This document shows positions 8,760 to 20,353 of a stretch of 64,000 nt of DNA, one piece after another. The first letter of the stretch is position 1. Each line of letters opens with the position of its first letter. Source of the DNA: Nitrosospira sp. Nl5 (lineage in GTDB: Bacteria; Pseudomonadota; Gammaproteobacteria; Burkholderiales; Nitrosomonadaceae); NCBI RefSeq assembly GCF_900102495.1, contig NZ_FMVQ01000007.1:1-64000 (forward strand), read 5' to 3'. A program made the position numbers and the translations under genes. Under the pieces are notes generated by a model. The model was not told the DNA's origin. It saw nothing but the letters and a program-made list of their open reading frames with translations, and did not search any database.

Positions 8760-11051
8760 ATGTCAAGTATGAAAGTCAAATATCTCGTGGCGCTTGCTGC
8801 TGTCTTATGCGCTTCGGTGTCATGGGCGCGCGAGCCGTTCGTAGTTAAGGACATTCGGGTGGAGGGCATACAACGCACCGAAGCGGGAACGGTGTTCAAT
8901 TATTTACCGGTGAAGGTGGGGGACGTGCTCGACGACGAAAAGGCCGCGGCTTCCATCAAGGCCCTCTATGCTACCGGCTTTTTCAAGGATGTGCGGCTGG
9001 AATCCGAAAATGGCGTGCTTCTTGTGGTGGTGGAAGAACGCCCGGCTATCGCCCAGATCACCATTGTCGGAGCCAAGGAATTCGAGAAGGATAAACTGAA
9101 AGAAGGTTTGAAGCAGGCCGGCCTGGCGGAATCACGCATCTTTGACCGCTCCATGCTGGACAAGGCCGAGCAGGAATTGAAGCAGCAGTACCTGAGCCGC
9201 GGCAAATACGCGGTAAAAATCACCACTACGACGACACCGCTTGACCGTAATCGCGTGGGAATCAACTTTCAGGTGGATGAAGGAAAAACCGCCAAGATTC
9301 GCAAGATCAATATCGTTGGCAATGAAGCTTTCAAGGAAAAGGACCTGCTGAGCGCGTTCGTATTGAGAACGCCTGGGTTATTGACCTGGTTCACCAAGGA
9401 AGATCAATATTCGAAGCAGAAGTTATCCGCCGATCTGGAGTCGCTGCGCACCTATTACCTCAATCGCGGCCACCTGGAATTCAGCATTGAATCCAGCCAG
9501 GTATCAATCACTCCCGACATGCAGGATATTTACATCACGGTAAATATTGTCGAGGGACCTCAATACAAGGTTTCCGACATCAAGCTTGCGGGTGAACTGC
9601 TGTTGCCCGAAGAGGAGTTGCGCAAGCTCATAAAACTGGGATCCGGGGACGTCTTCTCACGGGAGCGGTTGACTGAATCCGTCAAGCTCATTACCGACCG
9701 CCTTGGCGATGATGGCTATGCGTTTGCCAATGTCAATGCGTCGCCGCAACTGGACAAAGAAAAACAACAAGTAGGGTTTACGTTTTTTATCGATCCCGGC
9801 CGCCGTGTTTATGTAAGGCGCATTCACATCACCGGCAATAATCGCACTCGCGACGAGGTGATTCGCCGGGAAATGCGTCAGTTCGAAGGGGGGTGGTATT
9901 CAACCTCCAAGATCAACCGTTCCAAACTACGCATAGACAGGCTGAATTATTTTCTCGCTGTCGACGTGGAAACGCCAGCCGTTCCCAATACCACCGATCA
10001 AATTGACGTCAATGTCCAGGTCAAGGAAAAGGCCACCGGTGCTGTAATGTTTGGCGCGGGCTACTCCAACATGGAAGGTATAATATTGAGCGGTTCGGTC
10101 GCCCAGGACAACATATTCGGCACTGGCAAATTTGTCAACCTTATGGTCAATACCGGCCGCGTTAACAAGGTTTATTCACTATCGTATACCGACCCTTATT
10201 TTACCCGTCATGGAGTAACGGGAGGATTCGATATTTACAAGCGCGTTCTTAACACAAGTTCACTGCAGTCGGTGATGAACTTTAATACCGATACCACCGG
10301 CGCCAATTTCCGCGTCGGCATTCCGCTTAACGAAAATGATAGTGTCCAGGTCGGGCTGGGAGCCGAAAATACGGTCATCGAACTTGGTCCCAACAGTCCG
10401 CAACGTAATATCGATTTTGTAAATAAATTCGGAGAAAGTACCAACAATATACCTTTAACGGTCAGTTGGCGGCGCGACGGCCGTGACAGCGCTATCTGGA
10501 CGACCTCAGGCCATACGCAGAGAGTATTTGCCGAAGCGGGCATGCCTGGCGTCGATCTCACTTATTACAAAGTGAGTTATGACCACAGTTGGTATTATCC
10601 TCTCTCGGATACTTTCACTCTTATGTTGAAAGGGGAGTTGGGATACGGGGATGGTTATAACGGAAAAGAGCTGCCGTTCTTCAAGAACTTCTTTGCCGGT
10701 GGCAATACCTCGGTTCGCGGCTACAGGATCAGCTCGCTAGGTCCTCGTGACGATAATAATAGAGCGCTGGGAGGCAATATACGCACAGTGGGCAATGTCG
10801 AGATACTGTTCCCCATGCCCGGCATGAAGAATGACAGATCAGTGCGGCTGAGCACCTTTCTGGACGGTGGCACGGTATGGGGCAGTGGCGGGGCAAGACC
10901 GGAGCAGGAAGGGATGCGCTATTCCGCAGGAATCGCTGTGACCTGGATTTCTCCAATGGGGCCGCTCAAAGTCAGCGTCGCACAACCGATCAACAACCAG
11001 CCTGGCGACAATTTACAACGATTTCAGTTTCAGTTTGGGCAGCAGTTCTAA
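8760..11051 (+). CDS. bamA: Outer membrane protein assembly factor BamA
   Basis: The essential Omp85 insertase. The 763-residue product has a signal peptide ending about SVSWA-REPF, five POTRA domains (first VVKDIRVEGIQRTEAGTVF, fifth with FTFFIDPGRRVYVRRIHITG) and a C-terminal 16-strand barrel. The loop-6 motif VRGYRISSLGPRD is present and the last residue is Phe, as outer-membrane barrels require. Start codons at 8760 and 8769 are both possible and neither has a clear ribosome binding site; translation is probably coupled to rseP. Skp follows after 23 bp. Confidence 0.97.
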   Translation: MSSMKVKYLVALAAVLCASVSWAREPFVVKDIRVEGIQRTEAGTVFNYLPVKVGDVLDDEKAAASIKALYATGFFKDVRLESENGVLLVVVEERPAIAQITIVGAKEFEKDKLKEGLKQAGLAESRIFDRSMLDKAEQELKQQYLSRGKYAVKITTTTTPLDRNRVGINFQVDEGKTAKIRKINIVGNEAFKEKDLLSAFVLRTPGLLTWFTKEDQYSKQKLSADLESLRTYYLNRGHLEFSIESSQVSITPDMQDIYITVNIVEGPQYKVSDIKLAGELLLPEEELRKLIKLGSGDVFSRERLTESVKLITDRLGDDGYAFANVNASPQLDKEKQQVGFTFFIDPGRRVYVRRIHITGNNRTRDEVIRREMRQFEGGWYSTSKINRSKLRIDRLNYFLAVDVETPAVPNTTDQIDVNVQVKEKATGAVMFGAGYSNMEGIILSGSVAQDNIFGTGKFVNLMVNTGRVNKVYSLSYTDPYFTRHGVTGGFDIYKRVLNTSSLQSVMNFNTDTTGANFRVGIPLNENDSVQVGLGAENTVIELGPNSPQRNIDFVNKFGESTNNIPLTVSWRRDGRDSAIWTTSGHTQRVFAEAGMPGVDLTYYKVSYDHSWYYPLSDTFTLMLKGELGYGDGYNGKELPFFKNFFAGGNTSVRGYRISSLGPRDDNNRALGGNIRTVGNVEILFPMPGMKNDRSVRLSTFLDGGTVWGSGGARPEQEGMRYSAGIAVTWISPMGPLKVSVAQPINNQPGDNLQRFQFQFGQQF

Positions 11052-11074
11052 AAACGAACAATCGGGAGATAAAA

Positions 11075-11602
11075 GTGAAACACAAGTTTCAATGGCGACG
11101 AACCTTAACGGCGGCCTGCATCGTTCTTGCGTCCGTTAGCGGGTCCTTTGGCGCCTACGCAAATGATATCAAGATCGGTGTTGTCGATACCGAGAGAATT
11201 CTCGCCGAATCGGCGCCGGCAGTCAGGGCATTGAAAAAAATAGAAAAGGAATTCCTCCCGCGGGATAAGGAAATCAAGGAGATGGCTTCGCAGGCGAAGG
11301 CCCTTCAGGAGTTGCTGGAAAAAGACGGCAAGACCATGCCGGAAGCGGATCGGCGCAACAAGGAGCGCGATCTAGCCAATCTTAATCGCGAATACCAGCG
11401 TGCCCAACGGCAGATGCGCGAAGATCTGAGCCTGCGCCAGAACGATGAAGTTGCCACGCTGCAACTGAGCGCCAGCAAAGCGATTCAGATCATCGCAGAA
11501 GCAGAGAAATACGATCTGATACTGCCGCTGCGGGACCTGGTATACCGCAGTCAGCGCATGGATATTACCGACAAGGTTATCAAGGCGCTGGCCGATAAGT
11601 AG
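11075..11602 (+). CDS. skp: Periplasmic chaperone Skp/OmpH
   Basis: A trimeric jellyfish-shaped chaperone that holds unfolded outer-membrane proteins on the way to BamA. The start is GTG at 11075, chosen because a GGGAG ribosome binding site lies just upstream and a signal peptide follows (hydrophobic LTAACIVLASVSGSFGAYA, then ND). The mature part starts IKIGVVDTERILAESAPAV and continues as a long Lys/Glu-rich coiled coil, as in the family. The product is 175 residues. The longer in-frame extension to 10877 lies inside bamA and is not real. The usual next gene, lpxD, is absent. Confidence 0.92.
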   Translation: MKHKFQWRRTLTAACIVLASVSGSFGAYANDIKIGVVDTERILAESAPAVRALKKIEKEFLPRDKEIKEMASQAKALQELLEKDGKTMPEADRRNKERDLANLNREYQRAQRQMREDLSLRQNDEVATLQLSASKAIQIIAEAEKYDLILPLRDLVYRSQRMDITDKVIKALADK

Positions 11603-11699
11603 CAATACCCTTCATGTTCAAGGTAATTGTCCGCGAAAGACGTAATTACTGCCTGCACATAATGATAGAAAAAGATATCAAAGATTAAAGGAAGAAATC

Positions 11700-12149
11700 G
11701 TGAACACCATGGATATCCACGAAATTCTGAAATATTTGCCTCATCGTTATCCTTTCCTGCTGGTAGACCGGGTTCTATCCTGTGAACCAGGAAAAAATAT
11801 CGCCGCGCTCAAGAATGTGACCATTAACGAGCCTTTCTTTGCCGGTCATTTTCCTCATCATCCGGTTATGCCGGGCGTACTGATTATTGAAGCACTGGCG
11901 CAGGCCGCGGCGATTTTAACTCTCAAAACCATGAATATGAAAGCCGATGAAAATTCCATATATTATTTTGTCGGCATAGATCGGGCGCGTTTCAAGCAGC
12001 CGGTACAGGCAGGGGACCAGTTGATACTCAAGGCAACAATAGAGCGGCAGCGAATCGGAATCTGGAAATACTCCACTCAGGCGGAAGTGGAAGGCCGCAT
12101 CGTTACCGAGGCCGAGTTGATGTGCACCGTGCGAAGCAAGCAGCCGTAG
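11700..12149 (+). CDS. fabZ: 3-hydroxyacyl-ACP dehydratase FabZ
   Basis: Dehydrates 3-hydroxyacyl-ACP in fatty-acid elongation and competes with LpxA/LpxD for 3-hydroxymyristoyl-ACP. The 149-residue hot-dog-fold protein contains [13 protein letters not shown] and [20 protein letters not shown], with catalytic His at residue 50 and Glu at 64. The GTG start at 11700 is preceded by AAGGAAG at good spacing; ATG at 11709 is an alternative. In most beta- and gammaproteobacteria it lies between lpxD and lpxA; here it is followed by rnhB, so the lipid A genes have been lost or moved. Confidence 0.96.
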   Translation: MNTMDIHEILKYLPHRYPFLLVDRVLSCEPGKNIAALKNVTINEPFFAGHFPHHPVMPGVLIIEALAQAAAILTLKTMNMKADENSIYYFVGIDRARFKQPVQAGDQLILKATIERQRIGIWKYSTQAEVEGRIVTEAELMCTVRSKQP

Positions 12150-12250
12150 CCGGATTAAGCGCCACGGCAATCGTTCACATAAGTTAGGACGCCAGCAGTC
12201 TTTCACGTGTTAAAGCGCTGCAATCAGAGATCGAAAATGGGGAGTCAGGA

Positions 12251-12841
12251 ATGCCGGTCGAGGGGTTTACCTGGATTTGCGGTGTGGATGAGTCTGGCAG
12301 AGGACCGCTAGCAGGACCGGTATTCGCTGCCTGCGTGGTGCTCAATCCGGACTATAAAATTGAGGGGCTGGCGGATTCGAAAACACTCAGCGAGGATAAG
12401 CGCAATAGCCTGACCCTTGCCATCAAGACATATTCGGTGGCGTGGGCCATCGCCTCAGCATCGGTTAGAGAAATCGACCGGTTAAATATCCTGCAGGCGA
12501 GCTTGCTGGCGATGAAACGCGCGGTCGAACGCCTGTCATTTATTCCCGACAGAATACTGGTGGACGGAAATCATCGTCCTCGCCTGAAGTTTCCCGTAAG
12601 CACTATTGTCAGAGGCGATAGCCTGATACCGGAAATTTCAGCCGCTTCCATTATTGCAAAGACGGCGCGGGACGCTGAAATGGTGGCATTGCATAAGCGC
12701 TTCCCACACTATGGCTTTGACCGGCACAAAGGGTATTCGACGGAGCAACACATTGCGGCATTACGTGTTCACGGCGCGTCGGTCGTGCATCGGCGCAGTT
12801 TTGCACCCGTCCGGGATGTGATGCCCAATGGTAAAGTTTAA
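12251..12841 (+). CDS. rnhB: Ribonuclease HII
   Basis: Cuts RNA in RNA-DNA hybrids and starts removal of misincorporated ribonucleotides. The 196-residue product has the catalytic block [18 protein letters not shown] (Asp13, Glu14) and ILVDGNHRP (third acid), with [11 protein letters not shown] downstream. The ATG at 12251 has a GGAG-type ribosome binding site. It keeps its usual place at the end of the bamA-skp-fabZ block even though lpxA and lpxB are missing. Confidence 0.96.
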   Translation: MPVEGFTWICGVDESGRGPLAGPVFAACVVLNPDYKIEGLADSKTLSEDKRNSLTLAIKTYSVAWAIASASVREIDRLNILQASLLAMKRAVERLSFIPDRILVDGNHRPRLKFPVSTIVRGDSLIPEISAASIIAKTARDAEMVALHKRFPHYGFDRHKGYSTEQHIAALRVHGASVVHRRSFAPVRDVMPNGKV

Positions 12842-13022
12842 TCCCTTATGTGGGAAGGAACTTTATTCCCTTTCATCATTACTAATGTAATAATGCTTGC
12901 CCCCAGTCATTGAAATTCCCCCAGCGAAACTGTGAGTCCGGCGGTGTGTTGAAAACAATACAAGAAATGTTTAGGCTGATCGTGACGATTATTGCAATAA
13001 CTTAAATTACAGATTGAATATT

Positions 13023-13502
13023 ATGCGTATCGAAAAAGACATGGTGGTGTCACTCAGCTACGAGTTGTCGGACTCGGCTGGTAAAGTCATGGAGAAACCC
13101 AGTTCACCGATCAGCTATTTGCACGGTGGTTATGACGGAATCTTTCCAATGGTGGAAGAGAAGCTGCATAACAGGGAGGTCGGCTATAGTTGCTCCGTTT
13201 ACATGGAGCCGGAAAACACTTTTGGCGAGTATGACAGTCAACTCGTACGCGTGGAGCCGCGCGATGCCTTCCCGGACGACGTCGTGGTCGGAATGCAGTT
13301 TGAAGGTGGTGAGGAAGGCTCCGATGAGGTCTTAATCTTCACGATAACCGATATCGCCGAAGACAAAGTGGTGGTGGACGGCAATCATCCGCTTGCCGGC
13401 ATGACCTTGCGTTTCGATTGTACGGTTACCGAGGTACGTCCCGCTACCGCAGAGGAGCTTTCCCACGGTCATGCTCACGGGGCTCATGGGCATGAACATT
13501 GA
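13023..13502 (+). CDS. slyD: SlyD-like FKBP-type peptidyl-prolyl isomerase
   Basis: A cytoplasmic prolyl isomerase and chaperone. The 159-residue product has the split FKBP fold: VVSLSYELSDSAGKVMEK, then the inserted-flap domain with EPENTFGEYDSQLVRVEPRD, then DGNHPLAGMTLRFDCTVTEV. The C-terminus is short and His-rich (HGHAHGAHGHEH), consistent with nickel or zinc binding as in SlyD, although E. coli SlyD has a longer tail. The ATG at 13023 is preferred over an in-frame TTG at 13014; no strong ribosome binding site is visible for either. It is transcribed alone and converges on mutS. Confidence 0.85.
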   Translation: MRIEKDMVVSLSYELSDSAGKVMEKPSSPISYLHGGYDGIFPMVEEKLHNREVGYSCSVYMEPENTFGEYDSQLVRVEPRDAFPDDVVVGMQFEGGEEGSDEVLIFTITDIAEDKVVVDGNHPLAGMTLRFDCTVTEVRPATAEELSHGHAHGAHGHEH

Positions 13503-13616
13503 TTTCCCCGGACCTCTGCTGTAACTCCTTCTTGCTTGCTTCAACCACCCGGTAATTTAAAGCGGATAGATGGATTCGCGATCGTGGCGGCGTAACGCAG
13601 GGATTGCCGCTGCGGG

Positions 13617-16241
13617 CTATTCTTTCCCAACCGAGTTTTTCAGTACGTAGAGTTTTTCCAGCGCTTGTTTCGGGCTTAATTCGTCCGGCTCGATTGCGCG
13701 CAACAGCGTCAGAACGGTGTGCTCTTGTGAGGTTTCTTTCGTCATGTGGGCTGCTTCTGAAAACAAATCCCGTTGCGGCTGCCTGTCCACGCTTTCCTGC
13801 TCAAGTTTCACCAGGTATTTTCTTGCTGCTTTGATCGCCGGCTCTGGTATACCGGCCAGCGCTGCTACCTGGAGGCCGTAGCTTTGACTTGCGGGTCCCT
13901 CATTGACCGCATGCAGGAATACAATATGGTGTTTGTGTTCCACCGCTTGCAAATGCACGTTCACTGCCTGCGCGAATTCCTCGACCAGCCTCGTCAGTTC
14001 AAAGTAATGGGTCGCGAATAATGTATAGCTGCGATTCTTTTCCAGCAAATGGCGGGCAATTCCGAATGCCAGCGCCAGACCGTCGAAGGTGGAAGTGCCG
14101 CGTCCTACTTCATCCATCAGTACCAGGCTTTGCGCAGTGGCGTTGTGCAGGATATTGGCAGACTCGGTCATTTCCATCATGAAAGTCGAGCGTCCTCCGG
14201 CAAGGTCATCGGATGCGCCGATACGGGTAAAAATCTGATCCAGCTGGCCAATGCGCATCCTTTTTGCAGGAACGAAACTCCCACAGTGGGCGAGTAGCGC
14301 GATTAGCGCGACTTGACGCATATAAGTGGATTTCCCCCCCATATTGGGGCCGGTAATAACGAGCATTTGCCGCCTGCGATCACTGCCAGAGTCGCATGCG
14401 CCGAGCCGTGCATCGTTGGCGATGAAATTCTCCACCTGTTTTTCAACCACCGGGTGACGCCCTGCCTCAATCTCGATAAGGGGTTCGCCGGTAAAAATCG
14501 GTGAGATGTAATCGAGCGTGAGCGCGCGTTCGGCGAACGCAGCCAGAACGTCCAGTTCAGCGACACTCCGGGCAACTTGTTGCAAATGGCCGATGTACGG
14601 CGATAGAAGGTTCAGTAGCGCATTGTATAAAAATTTCTCTCGTTCCAGCGCGCGCTCCTGAGCGGACAGCGCCTTGTCCTCGAAAGCCTTGAGTTCCGGC
14701 GTAATATAGCGTTCAGCATTCTTCAGCGTCTGTCTTCTGCGATAGTCATCGGGGATTTTTTCACTGTGAGCGTGGGTGACTTCAATATAAAAACCATGCA
14801 AACGGTTATATTCCACTTTGAGATTCGAGATGCCGGTGCGCGTTTTTTCGCGCGCTTCGAGCGCCAGCAGAAATTCGCCGCAATTATTCTGGATGGCGCG
14901 TAGATCATCCAGCTCGCCGTCATAGCCATCGGCAATCACTCCTCCCCCGCGCAGCACAACTCCTGGCTCTTCGCGCAACGATGCCTCCAGAAGTCCGACA
15001 AGCGCCGTATCCGGCACCATCAGCCGTGCCAGCGCAGCAATATGCTCGCTGGCTGGCGCGCCAATGGCGGCAATTGCATCGGGCAACCGCTTCAGGCTGT
15101 CACGCAATCCCGATAAATCCCTGGGACGGGCGGACGCCAGCGCGATACGGGCAGTGATGCGCTCGATGTCGGCCACATGCCTCAGGGATTCGCGCACCGG
15201 CCGGTACGGCTCCAATCCAGCTTCCCCGATTAAGAACGATACGCCATCGAGCCGCTTTTGAATGGTCACGCGGTCGCGCAGCGGATGATGTAGCCAGTGC
15301 CGCAGCAAACGGCTACCCATGTTGGTTGAACACGTATCAAGCAGCGATAGCAAAGTGGGCGATGTTGCGCCAAGTATGGTTTCGGAAATTTCCAGGTTGC
15401 GGCGGGTGGCCGCATCCATGCGCACGTAAGCACTGTCCCGCTCCACCTGTAGCGCCTTGATATGGACGATACCTGTGCCCTGCGTGAGGCGAGCATATTC
15501 CAGCAGCGCGCCCGCTGCGCCGAGTGATGCATGCAAACCGTCGCAGCCGAACCCTGAAAGATCACGGGTTTCAAATTGCCGGGAGAGAATGTGAACAGCG
15601 GCATGAACATCGAACTGCCATGCTGGTAAACGCTTAAGGGGCAATTTTTGAAGCGTGCCCCCATCATTGAGACCGGCAAGCGTGTCCAGCGATTCCGGCA
15701 AAAGAATTTCCGCAGGTTTCAGACGTTCGAGCTCTGCCGCCAGATTAGCGGGCGAAGTCTCCATCACGCTGAATTGCCCCGCCGCTAGGTTGAGCCACGC
15801 CAATCCCAGCGTTGTTTCATGCACGAGCAACGCAAGCAAAACGCTTTCGCGCTTTTCTTCCAGCAGCGCCGCATCGGTCAGCGTCCCTGGCGTGATAATG
15901 CGGGTGACCCGGCGCTCCACGGGACCCTTGGCAGTAGCGGGATCGCCAATCTGCTCGCAGATTGCCACTGATTCCCCAAGCCCGACGAGTTTTGCCAAAT
16001 ACTGTTCGGCAGAATGGTAAGGCACGCCGGCCATCTTGATCGGTTCCCCCGCCGACGTGCCCCGCCGCGTCAATGTAATATCCAGCAGCCTGGCCGCTTT
16101 TTCCGCATCCTCAAAGAATAGTTCGTAGAAGTCTCCCATGCGGTAAAACATCAGCATGCCGGAATGCTGCGCCTTGATGCGCAGGTATTGCTGCATCATG
16201 GGAGTATGATCTTTGTTCAAGAAACTTCCTTCTGACTGCAT
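13617..16241 (-). CDS. mutS: DNA mismatch repair protein MutS
   Basis: Recognises mispairs and recruits MutL. The open frame extends to 16448, but the ATG at 16241 places the conserved [14 protein letters not shown] at the expected distance and gives 874 residues. The mismatch-reading motif is seen in [15 protein letters not shown]. The Walker A motif is [13 protein letters not shown], and Walker B and the signature lie in [13 protein letters not shown] through [20 protein letters not shown]. The C-terminal dimerisation and beta-clamp region follows. No good ribosome binding site is seen at the chosen start. It lies in a minus-strand group with a GH63-like gene upstream; the two share no obvious function. 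Confidence 0.96.
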   Translation of the reverse strand: MQSEGSFLNKDHTPMMQQYLRIKAQHSGMLMFYRMGDFYELFFEDAEKAARLLDITLTRRGTSAGEPIKMAGVPYHSAEQYLAKLVGLGESVAICEQIGDPATAKGPVERRVTRIITPGTLTDAALLEEKRESVLLALLVHETTLGLAWLNLAAGQFSVMETSPANLAAELERLKPAEILLPESLDTLAGLNDGGTLQKLPLKRLPAWQFDVHAAVHILSRQFETRDLSGFGCDGLHASLGAAGALLEYARLTQGTGIVHIKALQVERDSAYVRMDAATRRNLEISETILGATSPTLLSLLDTCSTNMGSRLLRHWLHHPLRDRVTIQKRLDGVSFLIGEAGLEPYRPVRESLRHVADIERITARIALASARPRDLSGLRDSLKRLPDAIAAIGAPASEHIAALARLMVPDTALVGLLEASLREEPGVVLRGGGVIADGYDGELDDLRAIQNNCGEFLLALEAREKTRTGISNLKVEYNRLHGFYIEVTHAHSEKIPDDYRRRQTLKNAERYITPELKAFEDKALSAQERALEREKFLYNALLNLLSPYIGHLQQVARSVAELDVLAAFAERALTLDYISPIFTGEPLIEIEAGRHPVVEKQVENFIANDARLGACDSGSDRRRQMLVITGPNMGGKSTYMRQVALIALLAHCGSFVPAKRMRIGQLDQIFTRIGASDDLAGGRSTFMMEMTESANILHNATAQSLVLMDEVGRGTSTFDGLALAFGIARHLLEKNRSYTLFATHYFELTRLVEEFAQAVNVHLQAVEHKHHIVFLHAVNEGPASQSYGLQVAALAGIPEPAIKAARKYLVKLEQESVDRQPQRDLFSEAAHMTKETSQEHTVLTLLRAIEPDELSPKQALEKLYVLKNSVGKE

Positions 16242-16348
16242 GATTGTTCGCGATCTGATGAGGGTGCCAGCGATATCCATTACCTGCTTTATCAAGTACC
16301 GCTGCGGTAGCAGTAAATGATTTACGGAGAGCGCTTGTGGCCGGGCCG

Positions 16349-19051
16349 CTATGATTCCGATATGTGGATAGCCTCTTGCTGCCTCCAGAATTCCGGAATG
16401 TTCTGATGGTAGCGGCGCATCACCAGGTTTGCCACTAGCCCGCTCCACCCCGTTTGATGGGAAGCTCCCAGGCCCTGCCCGGTTTCACCGTGAAAATATT
16501 CATGGAATAGCAGCAGTTCCCGCCAATGCGGGTCGGTCTGATGCGGACTATCTGCAGGAAAGGCCGGGATCAAGTCGGATTCGTCGCGCCGGAAAATATC
16601 CGCGAGCCGCTCGGCCAACAGCGTGGCCGCGTATTTTAGATTTATCTCGTAGCCGTTCAGGCACGGCGCCGGAAAAGTAAATGCGTCCCCCAGGTAGCGA
16701 TGCATCTTTTCGATAGACTGAACCAGCAAATAATTGGTTGGCATCCATACCGGCCCGCGCCAGTTGGAGTTGCCGCCAAACAGGGGCGAGTGGGATTCTC
16801 CCGGTACATACCGGATGAAGGCGTTGCCGATTCCGGGGATATGTTCCGCATTGTGGTTTGTCGCATGGTGCTTGGAGACGCTGCGTATGCCGTGGGGAGA
16901 TAAGAACTCCTCTTCGTCGAAAATACGCGGCAGCATTTTCAGGAGCATGGGGGCAGTTACCAGCGACAGCAGATGTTCGCCACGCTCATTGGTATGCACC
17001 GGACACGCGCATATGACGCTCCCATCAAACATGCCACCCTTGTGTTCCTGGAGCAGGGCGTTAAAGCGCGGACAATTCGCGAGCAATCGCTTATCCACCA
17101 CCTCGCAGGCAAACAGCGGAATAATGCCGACCCAGGAATAAACATCGATGCGGTTTTCCGTGCCATCCGGGTTGACCAGGAGATCCTTAAAGAAGCCATC
17201 CCTGCGGTCCCAAAGCGATGCGCCCGCACCGGTATGCCCGGCAATGGCGTTGCCAATCGCCAGGAATTGGTCGTAGCTCTGGATAGCAATGTCTTCATAG
17301 GCCGGGTCTTCAACGGCGATTTCGAGCGCAATGACGGTAAGTTGCAGGGAAAACATCGCCATCCAGCCGGTAGCGTCGGCCTGCTTCAACGAATAGCCAG
17401 GCGGCAGCGGCTGCGAGCGGTCATATACCGAGATGTTGTCGAGCCCGAGAAAACCGCCTTCAAACACATTCGTGCCGTTGGCATCCTTGCGATTGATCCA
17501 CCAGGTGTGATTCAACAGCAGTTTGTGCAGCACACGCTTGAGAAAAGCGATATCGCCCTTGCCACGTTGCACGCGCTCCGCACGGAACACCTTGAGGACC
17601 CCCATCGCGTGCACCGGTGGATTCACGTCGCCGAATGCCCACTCACAGGCCGGAATCTGTCCGTTGGGGTGCAAATAATTTTCATGCAGCAGCAGTTCGA
17701 TTTGATCCTTGGCGAAATCCACGTCGATGAGCGCAAGCGCGGCACAATGGAAAGCCAGATCCCAGGCGGCAAACCAGGGAAATTCCCAAGTGTCCGGCAT
17801 CGAAATCACATGGCTCGCCTTGAGATGGCGCCAATTGTGGTTGCGCCCATGTTTTCTCGATGGTGGTGGAGGCACCCGGTCACCCTTCAGCCACGCGGAC
17901 ACATCATAGTGAAAGAACTGCTTATTCCAGATCATGCCCGCCAATGCCTGGCGCAGGATATGCTGATCCTCTGCAGCAGCCTCCGGTAGCAGGCCCAAAA
18001 AAAAGGCATCGGCTTCCGAGAGGCGCTGGGCAAAGACCTGTTCGTGATGGATGAATGGTTGAGCCAGGGGCGTGGCCGATAAAACCAGTTCAATCGTGCC
18101 GGTCTGCCCCGATGCAACCGTGAGCTGGTGGGCAGCGCCAAATTTGGTTCCCTGCAGATCCGGATTCACCGCTGCCTGCTCGCCATTGACAAGGTAGCGA
18201 TGAAATGCGTCTTTGACATAAGGTCCGTCGTTGGGCAAGCCCCACAATCGGGAGCTGTTGCTCTCATTCTCGGTATAGAGCACGCCGGCCCGCTGCTGCC
18301 CATAGAGACTATATGTCCCCAGCACCGGGTGCCTTGCAGCAACCGCCCACGCGGCGCCGCAAGGGGCGGCTATGGCGTGCAGAAATGGTTTCCTGGCGCC
18401 TTTCTCCGACCACGACCACGTATTGCGGAACCAGAGCTGCGGCAATAGCCATAATGTAGCGTCGTTTTGCCCTCGATTGCTGACGACGATACGGATGTGC
18501 AATTCTTCGGGTAATGCCTTCGCATAAAGTATTTCCACGTCCCAATAGCTTCCCCCGGCGAAAGCCCCGCTATCGATCAGGCCAAACGGCGGGTCTTGAC
18601 GCGAGCGGCGCGCGTTCTCCTCCATTAACCGGGCATAAGGAAACGCGGACTGGGGATACTTGTAGAGATAATGAAGCCAGGCGTGCGAAGGGGTGGCGTC
18701 ACGATAGAAATAGTATTCTTTCACATCCTCGCCGCGGTTACCCTGATTGCCGGTGAGACCGAAAGCGCGTTCTTTGAGAATGGGGTCCTTACCGTTCCAC
18801 AGCGCCAGCCCGAAACAGAGTTGCTGTGTCTTGTCCGAGATGCCGCCCAATCCGTCCTCATTCCAGCGATAGGCGCGAGAACGGGATTGATCGTGATCAA
18901 AGTATTCCCAGGCATTGCCGTCCGGACTGTAATCTTCGCGCACGGTTCCCCATGCACGCTCGGACAGATATGGTCCCCATAAATGCCAATCTTCTGTGGC
19001 GAGCCGCTGGTTTTCCAGCCGCTGCTGCTCCGCATCCGGTTGGTTGGACAT
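16349..19051 (-). CDS. GH63-like glucosidase/glycoside hydrolase
   Basis: A 900-residue protein with no signal peptide, so cytoplasmic. The N-terminal half is a beta-rich domain (from [20 protein letters not shown] onward). The C-terminal half is an (alpha/alpha)6 toroid with repeated Trp-rich segments such as [29 protein letters not shown] and [20 protein letters not shown]. This architecture matches the GH63/MGH1-like large bacterial glucosidases. The substrate cannot be read from sequence; mannosyl- or glucosylglycerate and alpha-glucans are known for relatives. The start has a GAGGAG ribosome binding site. The spacer upstream (19052-19318) holds no other gene. It may be co-transcribed with suhB. 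Confidence 0.75.
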   Translation of the reverse strand: MSNQPDAEQQRLENQRLATEDWHLWGPYLSERAWGTVREDYSPDGNAWEYFDHDQSRSRAYRWNEDGLGGISDKTQQLCFGLALWNGKDPILKERAFGLTGNQGNRGEDVKEYYFYRDATPSHAWLHYLYKYPQSAFPYARLMEENARRSRQDPPFGLIDSGAFAGGSYWDVEILYAKALPEELHIRIVVSNRGQNDATLWLLPQLWFRNTWSWSEKGARKPFLHAIAAPCGAAWAVAARHPVLGTYSLYGQQRAGVLYTENESNSSRLWGLPNDGPYVKDAFHRYLVNGEQAAVNPDLQGTKFGAAHQLTVASGQTGTIELVLSATPLAQPFIHHEQVFAQRLSEADAFFLGLLPEAAAEDQHILRQALAGMIWNKQFFHYDVSAWLKGDRVPPPPSRKHGRNHNWRHLKASHVISMPDTWEFPWFAAWDLAFHCAALALIDVDFAKDQIELLLHENYLHPNGQIPACEWAFGDVNPPVHAMGVLKVFRAERVQRGKGDIAFLKRVLHKLLLNHTWWINRKDANGTNVFEGGFLGLDNISVYDRSQPLPPGYSLKQADATGWMAMFSLQLTVIALEIAVEDPAYEDIAIQSYDQFLAIGNAIAGHTGAGASLWDRRDGFFKDLLVNPDGTENRIDVYSWVGIIPLFACEVVDKRLLANCPRFNALLQEHKGGMFDGSVICACPVHTNERGEHLLSLVTAPMLLKMLPRIFDEEEFLSPHGIRSVSKHHATNHNAEHIPGIGNAFIRYVPGESHSPLFGGNSNWRGPVWMPTNYLLVQSIEKMHRYLGDAFTFPAPCLNGYEINLKYAATLLAERLADIFRRDESDLIPAFPADSPHQTDPHWRELLLFHEYFHGETGQGLGASHQTGWSGLVANLVMRRYHQNIPEFWRQQEAIHISES

Positions 19052-19318
19052 GTCATTACTCCTCTTTTTCTTTTGCCCTTGCTGCGTCTCCGAAGCCGGA
19101 CGTGCTTCACATCAGGTCGCCGATGACAAAGCATCAGCGGTCCAGCCGGAACGATTCAAGATAAACAAACCCGGACGGTTCAACCGCACCGCTGCCAGCA
19201 ACTGGTTAACGGCGGCCGGCCTGTAGCGGACCGCAACAGATTGCACGATCGAAACCGACGAAATCCGGCAGTTCTGTTTGCCGACTATGTCGGACTGCTC
19301 CCATGAATGGGGCCGTTC

Positions 19319-20128
19319 TCAGTTTGTTTTTAGCTCTCGTGTCAGGTGCGGTGCAATCACTTGCAGCAGTTGTCCAAATATTTTTGGATTGCCGGCAAGC
19401 AGATTGCCGCTATCCATATACGTGGCGTTGCCCTCCAGATCGCCTAACAGTCCGCCCGCTTCAGTAATGAGGAGGCAACCGGCAGCGATGTCCCACGGCG
19501 ATAGACCCATTTCCCAGAAACCGTCGTAGCGTCCCGCGGCGAGGTAGGCCAGGTCCAGCGCTGCCGAACCGGGACGACGAATGCCGGCGACCCTGGGCAT
19601 GATGTCCTTGAACATGGCGAGATAGGCCTCCGCATGCGAAAATTCACGAAACGGGAAACCGGTGCCGATCAGGCAGTCTGCGAGTTGCGTCCGCTTGCTT
19701 ACGCGCAGCCGGTGATCGTTGAGATAAGCACCGCGTCCGCGGCTGGCGGTGAATAATTCATTGGCGGAGGGGTCATATACGACTGCCTGGACCGGTATGT
19801 TTTTATGCATCAGCGCGATCGACACCGAGTACTGGGGAAAGCCGTGAAGAAAATTGGTGGTGCCGTCGAGCGGGTCGATAATCCATTGGTATTCGGAATT
19901 TCCCGGATCACCTTGAGCACCACTTTCTTCTGCTAGAATCGAATGGTTGGGGTAGGCATCCAGCAGCACTTTGATGATGGCATCTTCCGCCGCGCCATCC
20001 ACCTCACTGACGAAATCATTATGCGCCTTGCGCGAAACGTGCAACAAATCGAGGTTCTGCGCGGCACGATTGATAATTCCGCCTGCGCGGCGCGCGGCTT
20101 TGACCGCTGTGGTGAGCATAGGATGCAT
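19319..20128 (-). CDS. suhB: Inositol-1-monophosphatase family protein SuhB
   Basis: A Mg2+-dependent, Li+-sensitive phosphatase that in E. coli also joins the NusA/NusG rRNA antitermination complex. The 269-residue product has [16 protein letters not shown], the metal triad block [20 protein letters not shown], and the C-terminal [15 protein letters not shown]. It is transcribed away from trmJ, a neighbourhood (suhB/trmJ/iscR) conserved in many proteobacteria. Motifs are complete. Confidence 0.95.
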   Translation of the reverse strand: MHPMLTTAVKAARRAGGIINRAAQNLDLLHVSRKAHNDFVSEVDGAAEDAIIKVLLDAYPNHSILAEESGAQGDPGNSEYQWIIDPLDGTTNFLHGFPQYSVSIALMHKNIPVQAVVYDPSANELFTASRGRGAYLNDHRLRVSKRTQLADCLIGTGFPFREFSHAEAYLAMFKDIMPRVAGIRRPGSAALDLAYLAAGRYDGFWEMGLSPWDIAAGCLLITEAGGLLGDLEGNATYMDSGNLLAGNPKIFGQLLQVIAPHLTRELKTN

Positions 20129-20353
20129 TTTGTGGATTCAGAATTAGGAGAGTGCGATTTTAACCCAGATAATCCATCAGGACGCGAGATGATGGCGAGG
20201 CAGTCTACAAGACGGTTTTTGTTGGTCGGGAGAAGTCTATCGCCCGCTCTATGGAGGCCGGACAAACGGCAAAAATGGCCGCAAGCTGGCCGTACTCGGG
20301 CAGGCTTGAGGAGCCGCTGCATGGATTATTTCTGATGGATATCCGGGTTTAAT

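Noticed and set aside
16973-17989. 338-codon plus-strand ORF
   Set aside because: It lies antisense within the GH63-like gene, whose protein is conserved through this stretch; no ribosome binding site or known motif on the plus strand.
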